Shown here: piece by piece, positions 1 through 8,427 of the stretch
Layout of the letters: every line of letters begins with the position of its first letter
Position numbering within the stretch: the first letter of the stretch is position 1
Assembly (NCBI RefSeq): GCF_002699855.1
Contig: NZ_LKBW01000299.1
Coordinates: 1-64,000 of the forward strand
DNA length: 64,000 nt
DNA from: Pseudomonas amygdali
Lineage (GTDB): Bacteria > Pseudomonadota > Gammaproteobacteria > Pseudomonadales > Pseudomonadaceae
Direction: 5' to 3'
Translations under genes and position numbers: made by a program
Notes under the pieces: model-generated
What the model was told of the DNA's origin: nothing
Databases searched by the model: none
Seen by the model: only the letters and a program-made list of their open reading frames with translations

Positions 1-231
1 CCGAGTCTGCCCAGGTGGCATGACTCAAACAAAAGGGTCTCCGAGAAACCCGGGGCGGTTCAGCCTGTGTTGAAAATGTCTTCGACTGAGGGGGTTTCCC
101 TTTCAATCTGACCTGAGCGTTCCAGTTGCCTGATGGTAGGGAGCGGATGTTAGCCATGTTGACGCCTCATGATGTGAATGGGCGTTCTCTCAAGGCCATA
201 GCCTGTATGGGCTAGTGGGTATTGCTCCTCT
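1..231. other. Gene-less left edge, probably the tail of an integrated element
   Basis: I find no credible coding region here. The stretch lies immediately left of a truncated tRNA-Val 3' half, so by the usual geometry of tRNA-targeting integrases it would be element-derived DNA rather than ancestral chromosome. No integrase gene is visible, because the window starts too late. The assignment to an element is an inference from the tRNA fragment alone. Confidence 0.4.
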
Positions 232-278
232 CCTTGACATGGTGGGGGTCGTTGGTTCGAGTCCAATCGCGCCTACCA
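232..278 (+). repeat. 3' half of tRNA-Val(GAC), probable att site
   Basis: The segment holds the anticodon loop (TTGACAT, anticodon GAC), the 3' anticodon stem, the variable loop, the T arm (GTTGG, TTCGAGT, CCAAT) and the 3' acceptor strand GCGCCTA plus encoded CCA. The matching 5' acceptor strand, the D arm and the 5' anticodon stem (expected CCACC) are absent; the upstream bases are unrelated. It therefore cannot be a functional tRNA. A tRNA 3' half flanked on the right by the tRNA's own terminator is the classic distal attachment site left when a tyrosine-recombinase element inserts into a tRNA gene and rebuilds it at the other end. Confidence 0.8.
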
Positions 279-302
279 GATAAAATCCGCTCTGCTGGGC
301 GG

Positions 303-336
303 TAAAAAAAGGGTCAACCGAGAGGTTGACCCTTTT
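303..336 (+). terminator. Rho-independent terminator of the tRNA-Val locus
   Basis: A perfect stem GGGTCAACC / GGTTGACCC closes a GAGA loop, with an A-run before it and a T-run after it, so it can stop transcription in both directions. It lies about 25 bases after the CCA of the tRNA fragment. This supports the DNA right of the fragment being the native downstream flank of the tRNA gene. Confidence 0.85.
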
Positions 337-370
337 TTGTTGCGTCTGTTTCACCCGAAGCAAGTGCCCG

Positions 371-403
371 CTCTTGTGCCAACGCAAAGCGTTGACACAA
401 GAG
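371..403. terminator. Long stem-loop 3' of the PRISE-type reductase gene
   Basis: CTCTTGTG pairs with CACAAGAG, and internally CAACGC pairs with GCGTTG around an AAA loop. Only one C/A mismatch interrupts the stem. It lies just after the stop of the minus-strand reductase gene. There is no U-run, so it may stabilise the mRNA end or be a palindromic repeat rather than an intrinsic terminator. Confidence 0.5.
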
Positions 404-414
404 GACAAGCAGCT

Positions 415-1476
415 TCAGGGAATCAGTCGGTCACGGCGCAGCTTTTCAAATACTTCGAAAAACGCGTCGTGACTCGCCTGAAAAGCCGTGAAGCCCAGTT
501 TGCGACTTTTCGACATATCCGTAACCACTTCGATCGGGCGACCCAGGTCGGCGTCGGTGTGCCATGGCGAAATCAGGCGATTGATATCGCCTTCCTTGAG
601 TTGATGCTCGCGGACAATATCGGTCCAGGCAGCCTGATCATCGGCCATCTGCGTTTCCAGCGGGGCTGGCTCGCACGGAAAATCGGCTGGCTGCAGGTCG
701 AAGTACTCGGCGATCTGCCCCCACATCCAGCTCCAGCGGAATACGTCGCCATTGGTGATGTTGAACGCCTGATTTGCCGCAGCAGGCGTCGTGGCGGCCC
801 ACAGTTGCTGATGGGCGAGCTGACGTGCATCGGTCATGTCGGTCAGACTGTCCCACTGCACGCGTGAGCCCGGAAACACGAAAGGTCGGCCGGTTGCCTT
901 GCAGATCGAGGCATAGACGGCGAGGGTGGTCGCCATGTTCATCGCATTGCCGACCGCGACACCTGTCACGGTGTGCGGGCGATGGACGCTCCAGGTAAAA
1001 CCGTCTTTCTCGGCGGCAGCGAAGACTTCATCTTCCTGCGCGTAGTAGAAGTTCTCGATATCCAGGCGCGCTTGCGTCTCCCTGAACGGCGTTTGTGGCA
1101 GTGTGCCCTTACCGTAGGCTTCGAACGGGCCAAGGTAATGCTTGAGCCCGGTGACCAGCGCAACGTGTTTCACACTGCCAGCGGGCCGTACAGCATCCAG
1201 CACATTGCGCACCATCGCAGCATTGACGCGGATGTTCTCTGCTTCAGTGGCCTGACGCGACCATGTGGTGATGAAAACGTGGGTGGGCTTCAAATCAGCC
1301 AGGGCCGCACTGACGGACTCCGGGTTCTGCAGGTCTGCAGCCACCGGAATTACGCCGGGCCGCGCTGACGGACTACGGGAGAGGGCGGCAACCTGCCAAT
1401 CGTTTTCCAGTAACAGCTGTGTGATTGCACTGCCGACAATGCCACTTGCGCCAACAACCAGGGCGGTCTGAGTCAT
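415..1476 (-). CDS. PRISE-type (progesterone 5-beta-reductase/iridoid synthase-like) SDR reductase
   Basis: The 353-residue product is an atypical extended short-chain dehydrogenase. The nucleotide-binding turn is GASGIVG (residues 9-15). The PRISE hallmarks follow: TW at 71-72, TGLKHYLGPF at 109-118 with the family lysine at 112, and NFYY at 142-145 with the catalytic-type tyrosine. Members reduce activated C=C bonds of enones with NAD(P)H; the bacterial substrate is unknown. The length is normal for the family. No metabolic partner is adjacent: it lies between the tRNA terminator and a Nudix gene on the same strand, about 130 bases away. The family call is firm, the substrate is not. Confidence 0.85.
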   Translation of the reverse strand: MTQTALVVGASGIVGSAITQLLLENDWQVAALSRSPSARPGVIPVAADLQNPESVSAALADLKPTHVFITTWSRQATEAENIRVNAAMVRNVLDAVRPAGSVKHVALVTGLKHYLGPFEAYGKGTLPQTPFRETQARLDIENFYYAQEDEVFAAAEKDGFTWSVHRPHTVTGVAVGNAMNMATTLAVYASICKATGRPFVFPGSRVQWDSLTDMTDARQLAHQQLWAATTPAAANQAFNITNGDVFRWSWMWGQIAEYFDLQPADFPCEPAPLETQMADDQAAWTDIVREHQLKEGDINRLISPWHTDADLGRPIEVVTDMSKSRKLGFTAFQASHDAFFEVFEKLRRDRLIP

Positions 1477-1603
1477 AGGGGATCTCCTGAGACGGGGATG
1501 AAGGTAATAAACCGTCTGCTCTCTCAGAACAGCTTCAGGCCTGACCGTTCAACCCGATCTGGCTGATCACCCTTTGGCGTTGCGCCAGATGCTCGAAATG
1601 CTC

Positions 1604-1966
1604 TCAGGCCCGCTGGGCATATGACTTGACGATGGTCTTGGTCGCACTGCTGGCCTTCAAGTCTGCGAGTTTCTTCGGAGCCAGCCATTTGCAAGCGGCA
1701 ATCTCATTCTGTGGCGAAGGCTCGCTTGAGGTCGGGACCTGCGTAGTGAACACGTAGTGAGTAACCTGATCTTTCTCATAAACCTCGAGATAGAGCAGAT
1801 CAAGATTTTTCAGGCCTGTTTCCTCGCACAATTCACGCCTGGCGGCCTGAGCAGGCGTTTCACCAGCCTCGATCTTGCCACCAGGCAATGCCCAGCGGGA
1901 TTTTGGTTTGCGCACGTAGAGGACCTGGCCGTCGCGTTTGCAGATGACTGTCGCTCGTTGTTTCAT
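1604..1966 (-). CDS. Nudix hydrolase
   Basis: A single-domain Nudix protein of 120 residues. The Nudix box spans residues 30-52 and reads G-x5-E-x7-REL-x-EE-x-GL, so all metal-binding glutamates are present. The family hydrolyses nucleoside diphosphates linked to another group, using Mg2+ or Mn2+. The small size and N-terminal RATVICKRDGQVLYV strand resemble MutT-like or diphosphoinositol-type housecleaning enzymes, but the substrate cannot be told from sequence. It is transcribed alone on the minus strand, with a 318-base spacer upstream. Confidence 0.85.
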   Translation of the reverse strand: MKQRATVICKRDGQVLYVRKPKSRWALPGGKIEAGETPAQAARRELCEETGLKNLDLLYLEVYEKDQVTHYVFTTQVPTSSEPSPQNEIAACKWLAPKKLADLKASSATKTIVKSYAQRA

Positions 1967-2284
1967 GATTTGTTAACCTGTTAAAACGTCCGTTGACATG
2001 AGTATCTGCAAGGACTTCGTGAACTTGAGACCCAAAGGCAGTCAATGATAGTCACTAAAATGTAATAAATAGTTCATTTTTCTGGCCAGGACAAGCTCAT
2101 GCCAGCATGAAGCAGGGTGGGCCAGGCGCAAGTGCGGGCTTCAAGCCGTTGCCGACACTTACAGTGAGTATGAGTATCAGTGGGTTATTGTCTGTAGTCA
2201 GTTCATGCCTTGCGACGTACGGCATGTCTAGTGCGCGCCGCCATCCATGGCAGCGCCAGGCTCTTCAGGTGCATTCAGCCCGCA
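1967..2284. other. Intergenic spacer between the Nudix and alcohol dehydrogenase genes
   Basis: No credible gene. The left half, near 1990-2085, is AT-rich and should hold the minus-strand promoter of the Nudix gene; TTGACT on the minus strand near 2040 is a possible -35 but I see no convincing -10. Open frames through the right half have no ribosome-binding site or recognisable product. Confidence 0.4.
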
Positions 2285-3361
2285 TCATGCGGCGTTTGAG
2301 TCAGCAGGAATTTCCTGCTTGAGGCTGGCCATGTCGATGACGAAACGATATTTCACGTCGCCTTTGAGCATCCGCTCATAAGCCTCGTTGATGTCCTGCA
2401 TGGCGATCATTTCAATGTCTGAAACGATTCCGTGTTCGGCGCAGAAATCCAGCATTTCCTGGGTTTCCTGAATGCCGCCGATCAACGAGCCTGCCAGACT
2501 GCGGCGTTTGAAGATCAAATTGAAGACTGCCGGAGACGGGTGCGGCTCTGCCGGTGCGCCGACCAGCGTCATGGTGCCGTCACGCTTGAGAAGGGACAGA
2601 AATGCATCCAGATCATGCGGTGCTGCGACTGTATTTAGGATGAAATCCAGGCTATTGGCCTGGGCTGCCATCTGTGCAGCATCTTTGGATACAACAACTT
2701 CGTCGGCACCCAGCCGCAAGCCATCTTCACGCTTGTCGGGCGATGTCGTGAACAGCACCACATGAGCGCCCATGGCGTGCGCGATCTTGACGCCCATGTG
2801 GCCGAGCCCTCCGAGCCCGACAATGCCCACTTTTTTGCCCGGGCCGACCTTCCAGTGGCGCAATGGCGAGTACGTGGTGATACCTGCGCACAACAGCGGC
2901 GCGACGGCGGCCAGATTGGCGTCGTGAGAGATGCGCAGGACGAACTTCTCCTTGACCACGATCTTGTCGGAGTAGCCGCCGAAGGTGTTCTCGCCGCCAA
3001 ATACCGGGCCGTTGTAGGTACCTGTGAAGCCGCTCTCGCAATATTGCTCGTCACCCTCTGCGCAGGATGTACATTGCTGGCAACTGTCTACCATGCAGCC
3101 GACACCCGCGAGGTCGCCGACCTTGAAATGTTTGACGTCTGCACCGACTGCCGTTACCCGGCCAACGATTTCGTGGCCCGGAACCGAAGAATAGAGTGTG
3201 TTGTGCCACTCATTGCGTGCGGTATGCAGGTCCGAGTGACAAACACCGCAGTAGAGAATGTCGATCTGAACGTCTTCGGCACCGGGTGAGCGGCGTTCGA
3301 ACTGATATGGTTTGAGCACTTCCTGAGCAGACTGCGCTGCGTAACTGTAAGTCTTGACCAT
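2285..3361 (-). CDS. Zinc-dependent alcohol dehydrogenase (YahK/cinnamyl alcohol dehydrogenase type)
   Basis: A medium-chain dehydrogenase of 358 residues that should interconvert alcohols and aldehydes with NAD(P)H. Catalytic zinc ligands lie in CGVCHSD (38-44) and GHEIVG (62-67). The structural zinc site is CQQCTSCAEGDEQYC (94-108). The Rossmann turn GLGGLGHMG follows. CGVCHSD and the GLGGLGHMG turn place it in the YahK/CAD branch with broad aldehyde reductase activity. The start at 3361 is chosen because AGGTGA precedes it at good spacing; the open frame extends 31 codons further without a better site. It is divergent from the GGDEF gene. Confidence 0.9.
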   Translation of the reverse strand: MVKTYSYAAQSAQEVLKPYQFERRSPGAEDVQIDILYCGVCHSDLHTARNEWHNTLYSSVPGHEIVGRVTAVGADVKHFKVGDLAGVGCMVDSCQQCTSCAEGDEQYCESGFTGTYNGPVFGGENTFGGYSDKIVVKEKFVLRISHDANLAAVAPLLCAGITTYSPLRHWKVGPGKKVGIVGLGGLGHMGVKIAHAMGAHVVLFTTSPDKREDGLRLGADEVVVSKDAAQMAAQANSLDFILNTVAAPHDLDAFLSLLKRDGTMTLVGAPAEPHPSPAVFNLIFKRRSLAGSLIGGIQETQEMLDFCAEHGIVSDIEMIAMQDINEAYERMLKGDVKYRFVIDMASLKQEIPADSNAA

Positions 3362-3629
3362 GACTGTCACCTGTTCAGTGGGGGAAGAATATGTAACGCC
3401 GCGAGCAAGCATAGCCGAGCCCTGCTCATTCACCTTGGCGGTCTCGCGACACACCTGAATCTGACCCGTATGGCAGCCGGGTAGTGCCCCACGTCACATG
3501 GATGTTATCTGACAGGCAAAGGGTCTGCCAAATAAGGTATGAACTTTGCAACAATGCAGCAGCACACTTGTTACCTTTGGTCATGATTTTTACGGATGAC
3601 CGTCGTCGGCTCATGCATCTGGTGTTTCC

Positions 3630-6512
3630 ATGACAGTCTCACATCTGGCCACGGGTATATGCCCAAGCGTAGCGTTCAGTCCAGACACCACGTTGGCTGC
3701 CAACCATGACAGATTCGCCAGTCACGCGCCCATCGACGCACTTTTGAGCGCTGCACGGGAACAGATACCGGATATCGCCTGGGCGGCCTACGCTGCAGGC
3801 GAGCTGAAATGTCTGCTCGGGCAGGGCGACCCTGCAGTCGTCTGGCCTGCGCACATCGCTGCTGAAGACTTCGACACATACTGTGCTCAATTGCAGCTTC
3901 ATTGCCGAGTCGCCGGGCAGGGCGAGGGCGTGTTGGGCTGGGTGCTGGCGCCAATGGCTGAAAAAGACCATCCCGCGCTGGTGGATCTCGCTGCCAGACT
4001 GGGTTCACTGTTGCAGACCGCTGCGTTGATCCGGGCGCAGAACACCCAGCGGGTTCTCTATGAAATCAGCCTGCTGGCCAGCTCCACGCTGGATCTCGGG
4101 GCTTTTCTGCAGGGTATTCATGAGCAGTTGAGTGCGCTGATCGATGCCGAGAACTTCTACGTCGCGCTGTATGACCAGCAAAGCCGCAAGATCACTTATC
4201 CGTATTACATCGACCGTTTCGATGACGAAGCGATGGGCCACGAGACGTTCGAATTCATCGACGCCGATCGAATGTCGCTCACCGGGTATGTCTTGAGCAC
4301 CGGGCAACCCTTGTTTCTGGAAGCTGCCTGTATCGAGCGAGCAAAAGCCGAAGGTCGTTTTTTCTGGGTGGGGCGTCTGCCGGAGTTCTGGATGGGCGCG
4401 CCCCTGAAAAACGCCTCGGACGAAGTATTCGGCATGGTTGCGATGCAGGTCTATGACGTGTCCCGCGTCTACAGTGCTCAGGATCGCGCGTTGTTTTCCG
4501 TGGTGTCGCGGCATGTGGCGATGGCCCTGGACCGGCTGCTGCGCCGTACCGACCTGGAGCAGATTGTGGCACTGCGCACACAACAGCTTTCGGCAGCCAA
4601 TGACGCCCTGCGCCAGGAAGTGCGCGACCGTGAACGCGCCGAGCACTTGCAGAGTGCTCTGTTCCAGATTGCCGAGCTTTCCAGCCAGCCGGGCGATATG
4701 AATGAGCTGTTTCGCAGCCTGCACATGATTGTCGGCGAGCTGCTGGTAGCACTCAATTTCTACATCGCCCTTTACGACAGCGCTACAGGCGAAGTGACCT
4801 TTCCTTACTACATCGACGAATACCAGCACACGCCGCCACGTTCACGGCGTGGGCAGCGTGGCTTTACCGAGTATGTGATAGGCCAGCGGCGACCCTGTCT
4901 GATCGATTACGACGATGCCCGCAGGCTGGAAAGCCTCGGCGAAATCGAGGTGCAAAAAAACACTGGTCGTTCTTCTTCCTGGCTGGGCATTCCGTTGTTC
5001 GATGGCGAGCAAGTGCGCGGCGTCCTGGTGGTGCAAAGCTATTCGAAGGATGTCAGCTATACCTTGCGTGATCAGGAACTGCTGACCTTTGTCTCTCGCC
5101 ACATCGACACGGCACTGTCCCGGCGCAGTGCGGCAGAAGCGATCCATACCGCCAATGTGCTCCTGGAAGCCCGGGTTCGCGACCGGACCCGGGAGCTGGA
5201 CCAGGCCAACGCCAGGTTGCAGCATGAAAACTCCCACGACTCGTTGACCGGGTTGCCCAACCGCAGTCACTTGCAACATCGCCTGAAACAGGCATGGCAA
5301 GACTTTTGCCTGAACGGCCAGCAGCTGATTGTCATGTTCATCGATCTGGATCGCTTCAAGATGATCAATGACAGCCTTGGCCACCACTGCGGCGATATCC
5401 TTCTGGTGCAGGCCGCCGAGCGGCTGCGCAGTTGCATGCGTGAAGGGGATCTGCTGGCCAGGCTTGGAGGTGACGAATTTGCGGTGCTAAGCATCGATGC
5501 ACCGTTACAGGCCGGTACGGATATAGCCCAGCGGATCCTGACCGCCTTCGAGCAACCGTTCGTGATTGACGATCACAGTGTCTTTTCTTCTTGCAGCATC
5601 GGCGTGGTGGGTGCTGACAGCCGCTTTCATGAGGAGCCGGCAGACCTCTTGCGTGATGCCGACACCGCCATGTACCGGGTCAAGAATGGTGGGCGTGACA
5701 GCTTCGCCGTGTTCAATCAGGCTCTGCGTCGGGAGGTGTCGGATCAGGTCGAGCAAGAGGGAGCGTTGCGCACGGCCCTGAAGCGTACTGATCAACTGAT
5801 CCCCTATTTTTAGCCGGTCATCTGTGTCAGGACCGGAGAGTTACTGGCGTTCGAAGCGTTGATCCGCTGGCGCATGCCGGATGGACGGATCGTCGGGCCG
5901 GAAAGCTTTTTGCCCGCGCTGGAGGGTTTGCGCCTGATTGGTCGTCTGGATATCTACATGCTCAAATGCGTGGTGAACATCCTGGCGCAACCCGAGAACG
6001 GCCACTGGCCGCCAGTGCATGTGAACTGCTCCAGCTACAGCATCACCCGCCCGGCATTCGCTGCAGAAGTGCTGGCGATGCTTGCTGAACAGAATGTTGC
6101 GCCCTGGCGTCTGTGCCTGGAACTTACGGAGGGGGCACTGGTGGCCGACCCCGAGCAGGCACGCCTGTCAATGAAGCAACTGGCCGAGCAGGGCATGTCG
6201 GTCATGCTGGACGATTTTGGCGCGGGGTTTTCTTCGCTCAGCTATGTGCATCAGTACCATTTCAGCGGCTTGAAAATCGACAAATCGTTTATCTTCGGAC
6301 TGGCCTCCAGCATACGCAGCCGGGCCATCGTGCGGGCCATCGTACGCATGGCCGAATCCCTTGATCTGAACGTCGTCGCCGAAGGTGTCGAAGATCTGGA
6401 AACACTCGAGTTGCTGCGCGAGATCGGCGCGACCCAGGCGCAGGGTTACTACTTCTCTGAACCTTTGCCGATCGAGCTGTTGAACGTCAATACCGGTCGT
6501 GCGGCAGGCTGA
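3630..6512 (+). pseudogene. GAF-GAF-GGDEF-EAL cyclic-di-GMP protein interrupted by an in-frame TAG
   Basis: The frame runs 960 codons apart from one TAG at 5811-5813 (codon 728). The first part has an N-terminal region, two GAF domains (about 130-300 and 340-505), a coiled linker and a GGDEF domain with intact GGDEF (613-617) and the inhibitory RxxD (605-608). The second part continues in the same frame as an EAL domain with EAL, ELTE, DDFGAGFSS, KID, VAEGVE and QGYYFSEP, all that a phosphodiesterase needs. The context LIPYF-stop-PV matches the usual YFQP of such proteins, so CAG to TAG is the simplest explanation. As it stands, a 727-residue cyclase without EAL is made. Confidence 0.85.
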
Positions 6513-6522
6513 AATCAGCCTG
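6505..6522. terminator. Palindrome overlapping the EAL stop codon
   Basis: CAGGCTGA and TCAGCCTG pair perfectly around AA, covering the stop codon of the EAL reading frame. A second small hairpin, TGCCG-CAAA-CGGCA, follows at 6537-6550 and a T-run lies near 6561. Together they could end transcription, although no element is a textbook intrinsic terminator. Confidence 0.4.
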
Positions 6523-6636
6523 TGTCGGTGAATGTTTGCCGCAAACGGCAGAATGTATGGGTTTTTTTGACAGTGCCGATCATGAGTATCTGAATTTAAG
6601 TTATAAAAATCAGTAACTTATGGATTTACTGTGCAC

Positions 6637-6654
6637 TTGGCACTGGACTTGCTG
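6637..6654 (+). promoter_or_regulatory. Sigma-54 (RpoN) -24/-12 promoter
   Basis: TTGGCAC, five bases, then TTGCT places GG (6639-6640) exactly ten bases before GC (6651-6652), the diagnostic sigma-54 spacing, and the flanking bases also fit the consensus. Transcription would start near 6664, about 27 bases before the next gene. An activator site should lie further upstream; the small palindrome at 6537-6550 is a candidate only. Confidence 0.75.
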
Positions 6655-6655
6655 T

Positions 6656-6676
6656 TGAACCTGCGCAACAGGTTCA
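6656..6676 (+). promoter_or_regulatory. Inverted repeat over the predicted start site and leader
   Basis: TGAACCTG and CAGGTTCA are perfect inverted repeats around CGCAA. The element lies between the sigma-54 promoter and the ribosome-binding site GGAGGTG of the 184-residue gene. It could be a repressor operator, or a 5' mRNA hairpin that affects stability or translation. Confidence 0.5.
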
Positions 6677-6690
6677 TCAGGAGGTGAAAG

Positions 6691-7245
6691 ATGATTATTG
6701 GCACGAGTGCGCTTGAGCAGCTTGTTTCCCGGGCTGTGGTTGGGCGCAAAACCGTAGATGAGGTGTCTCAGGACGCATTCAGCTCGGTTGCCGCCGCTGG
6801 CCTGACATCAGGTTCGGCACCGGTTACCATGCCGGTCAGCAATTCAACATCGCAAGACAGCAAGCAGGACAACAGCGGTTACAACGAATCCTTCGCGCGG
6901 ATGATGATCAATCTCAAGTCTGCCGGTGATTCGTCACTGTCGGAAAAGACGGCTGATCGCGACAACGGTGTCATCGGTTCAGTGGCCAGCGCCACCAGCA
7001 CCACTGACACTGCATCGACGGGTTCGGTAGAACAGAAGTTCATGGACTCTCTGAAGCAGACGGCCGAAGAGAAAGTGCGCGAGAAGCTGACGGGCGTCAC
7101 CCAGAAAGACTACGACGCCATGGCACCTCAGGACCAACTGGCCATTGACCAGAAAGTCCAGGACGCGCTCAAGGACAAGCAGAACAACGTTGCGGATGAC
7201 ATCAACACCCGCATCAGAGGTATCAAGGCCGGGATGGTGGCTTGA
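6691..7245 (+). CDS. Unrecognised Ser/Thr-rich soluble protein
   Basis: I do not recognise this 184-residue protein. It has no signal peptide or membrane segment. Residues 1-110 are rich in Ser, Thr, Gly and Asp and look disordered, with a short amphipathic start (MIIGTSALEQLVSRAVV). Residues 110-184 are charged and predicted helical (EQKFMDSLKQTAEEKVREKL; KVQDALKDKQNN) and end in IKAGMVA. The ribosome-binding site is strong and the gene stands alone behind a sigma-54 promoter. A polar, Ser-rich N terminus is common in type III secreted proteins, but I see no hrp box, so secretion is speculation. A REP pair follows. Confidence 0.75.
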   Translation: MIIGTSALEQLVSRAVVGRKTVDEVSQDAFSSVAAAGLTSGSAPVTMPVSNSTSQDSKQDNSGYNESFARMMINLKSAGDSSLSEKTADRDNGVIGSVASATSTTDTASTGSVEQKFMDSLKQTAEEKVREKLTGVTQKDYDAMAPQDQLAIDQKVQDALKDKQNNVADDINTRIRGIKAGMVA

Positions 7246-7290
7246 CCAGGCAGTGGGTTCGGTTGCTTGTTCGGCGACTGTAATGGCTCT

Positions 7291-7401
7291 TTCGTGAGCA
7301 AGCTCACTCCCACAAATGGAATGCTTTCCAAATGGGAGTGAATCCTGAAACTTCTCCCGCTTGGAACAGGTTCGGAATGTGGGAGTGAGCTTGCTCACGA
7401 A
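7291..7401. repeat. Inverted pair of Pseudomonas REP palindromes (REPIN)
   Basis: Positions 7291-7313 and 7379-7401 are perfect 23-base inverted copies of each other, built on the core GAGCAAGCTCACTCCCAC typical of Pseudomonas REP elements. The pair is about 65 bases apart and lies between two convergent genes. Such REPINs are moved by RAYT transposases acting in trans; no RAYT gene is in the window. Confidence 0.85.
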
Positions 7402-7466
7402 GACTTTATTTCATGCGTTACATGTTGCGGATGTACCGCTGTTTTTGTTTCTCGTCGAAAACTGAA

Positions 7467-8405
7467 TCACCCCAACTGATGCCGATACGGCAGATCCGGT
7501 CCGACCTTTGTGCAGGTCAGCGCGGCTGCGCCGACGGCAAAATTCAGCATCTCGTCCAGGGTTTCCCGTGACAGCGTCGACAAGCCTTCTGGCGTATCGA
7601 GCTGACGCTCGCTGAGGAAGGTCAGCAGCGCCGCCTGAAAAGTATCCCCGGCCCCGACGGTATCGGCGGTGACCACCGTTTTTGCCGGCACTGACCAAGT
7701 ACCATGCTGCCGGGTAAAGACGCTGGCACCTTGCGTGCCGCGGGTGACGATGACCAGTTGCGTACGCTTGCCGAGCCAGCCTTCGGCGATTTTTTGTGGA
7801 TCGCTGTCCGGGTACAACAGGTGCAAATCTTCGTCACTGACCTTGATCAGGTGCGCATGTTCGGCGAACGCTGCGATCTGGCTGCGCCAGCGCTGAATGT
7901 CCGGTGCCGGGTTGAGGCGCACGTTGGGGTCCAGTGAAATCAGGCGCGTCGCACTTTCGCGGGCGACCAGCGCCAGCAGTGTGTCGGCAATCGGCTGCAC
8001 CACCAGCGAAAACGAGCCGACGTGAATGCCGCGTACCTGCGCATCGAGTTCCGACAGATGTTCAAGGCGCAACTGCCGGTCCGCGCAGCCGTCGCCGCGA
8101 AAGCTGTAAGTCGGCGAGCCGTCGCTGCCCACGGCGACCATGGCCAGTGTCGTGGGCGCGTCGAACTCAACCAGGTGATCGGTATTGACCGTTTCCTTTT
8201 CCAGCACGGCACGCAGACGGCGGCCCAGGTAATCGGTGGACAGCCCGGCAAAGAAGCCTGCCTCCACACCCAGGCGGCGCAGTCCGATCGCAACGTTGAA
8301 TGGAGAGCCGCCGGCAATCGCATCAAACCCCAATCTGTTCAGGGAACCGCTGTCATCAGCGCGGGTAAAAATATCGAACAGTGCTTCGCCACAAACCAGA
8401 AACAT
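7467..8405 (-). CDS. mtlZ: Fructokinase, PfkB family
   Basis: The last gene of the polyol cluster encodes a 312-residue carbohydrate kinase that phosphorylates fructose made by oxidation of mannitol or sorbitol. PfkB features are the N-terminal LVCGEALFDIF, the GGSPFNVAIGLRRLG substrate region, and the C-terminal signature DTVGAGDTFQAALL with the catalytic aspartate. The start at 8405 is preceded by GGAG at six bases; the open frame extends 35 codons upstream without a site. It lies 22 bases after mtlY, consistent with one transcript. A REP pair follows. Confidence 0.9.
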   Translation of the reverse strand: MFLVCGEALFDIFTRADDSGSLNRLGFDAIAGGSPFNVAIGLRRLGVEAGFFAGLSTDYLGRRLRAVLEKETVNTDHLVEFDAPTTLAMVAVGSDGSPTYSFRGDGCADRQLRLEHLSELDAQVRGIHVGSFSLVVQPIADTLLALVARESATRLISLDPNVRLNPAPDIQRWRSQIAAFAEHAHLIKVSDEDLHLLYPDSDPQKIAEGWLGKRTQLVIVTRGTQGASVFTRQHGTWSVPAKTVVTADTVGAGDTFQAALLTFLSERQLDTPEGLSTLSRETLDEMLNFAVGAAALTCTKVGPDLPYRHQLG

Positions 8406-8427
8406 AAGAGCTCCATGAAAAAACGGT

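Noticed and set aside
190-408. Minus-strand frame encoding a 72-residue protein with IGLEPTTPTMS
   Set aside because: This is the well-known false translation of a tRNA-Val region; it also spans the terminator.
2107-2322. Small plus-strand gene upstream of the alcohol dehydrogenase end
   Set aside because: No ribosome-binding site, no domain and overlap with the dehydrogenase 3' end.
5859-6512. Independent EAL gene starting at TTG 5859
   Set aside because: The frame is continuous with the upstream GGDEF gene, there is no ribosome-binding site, and this start lies inside the EAL motif.
6590-6690. hrp box before the 184-residue gene
   Set aside because: GAACCT occurs but no CCACNNA follows at the right distance; the element is half of an inverted repeat, and sigma-54 fits better.
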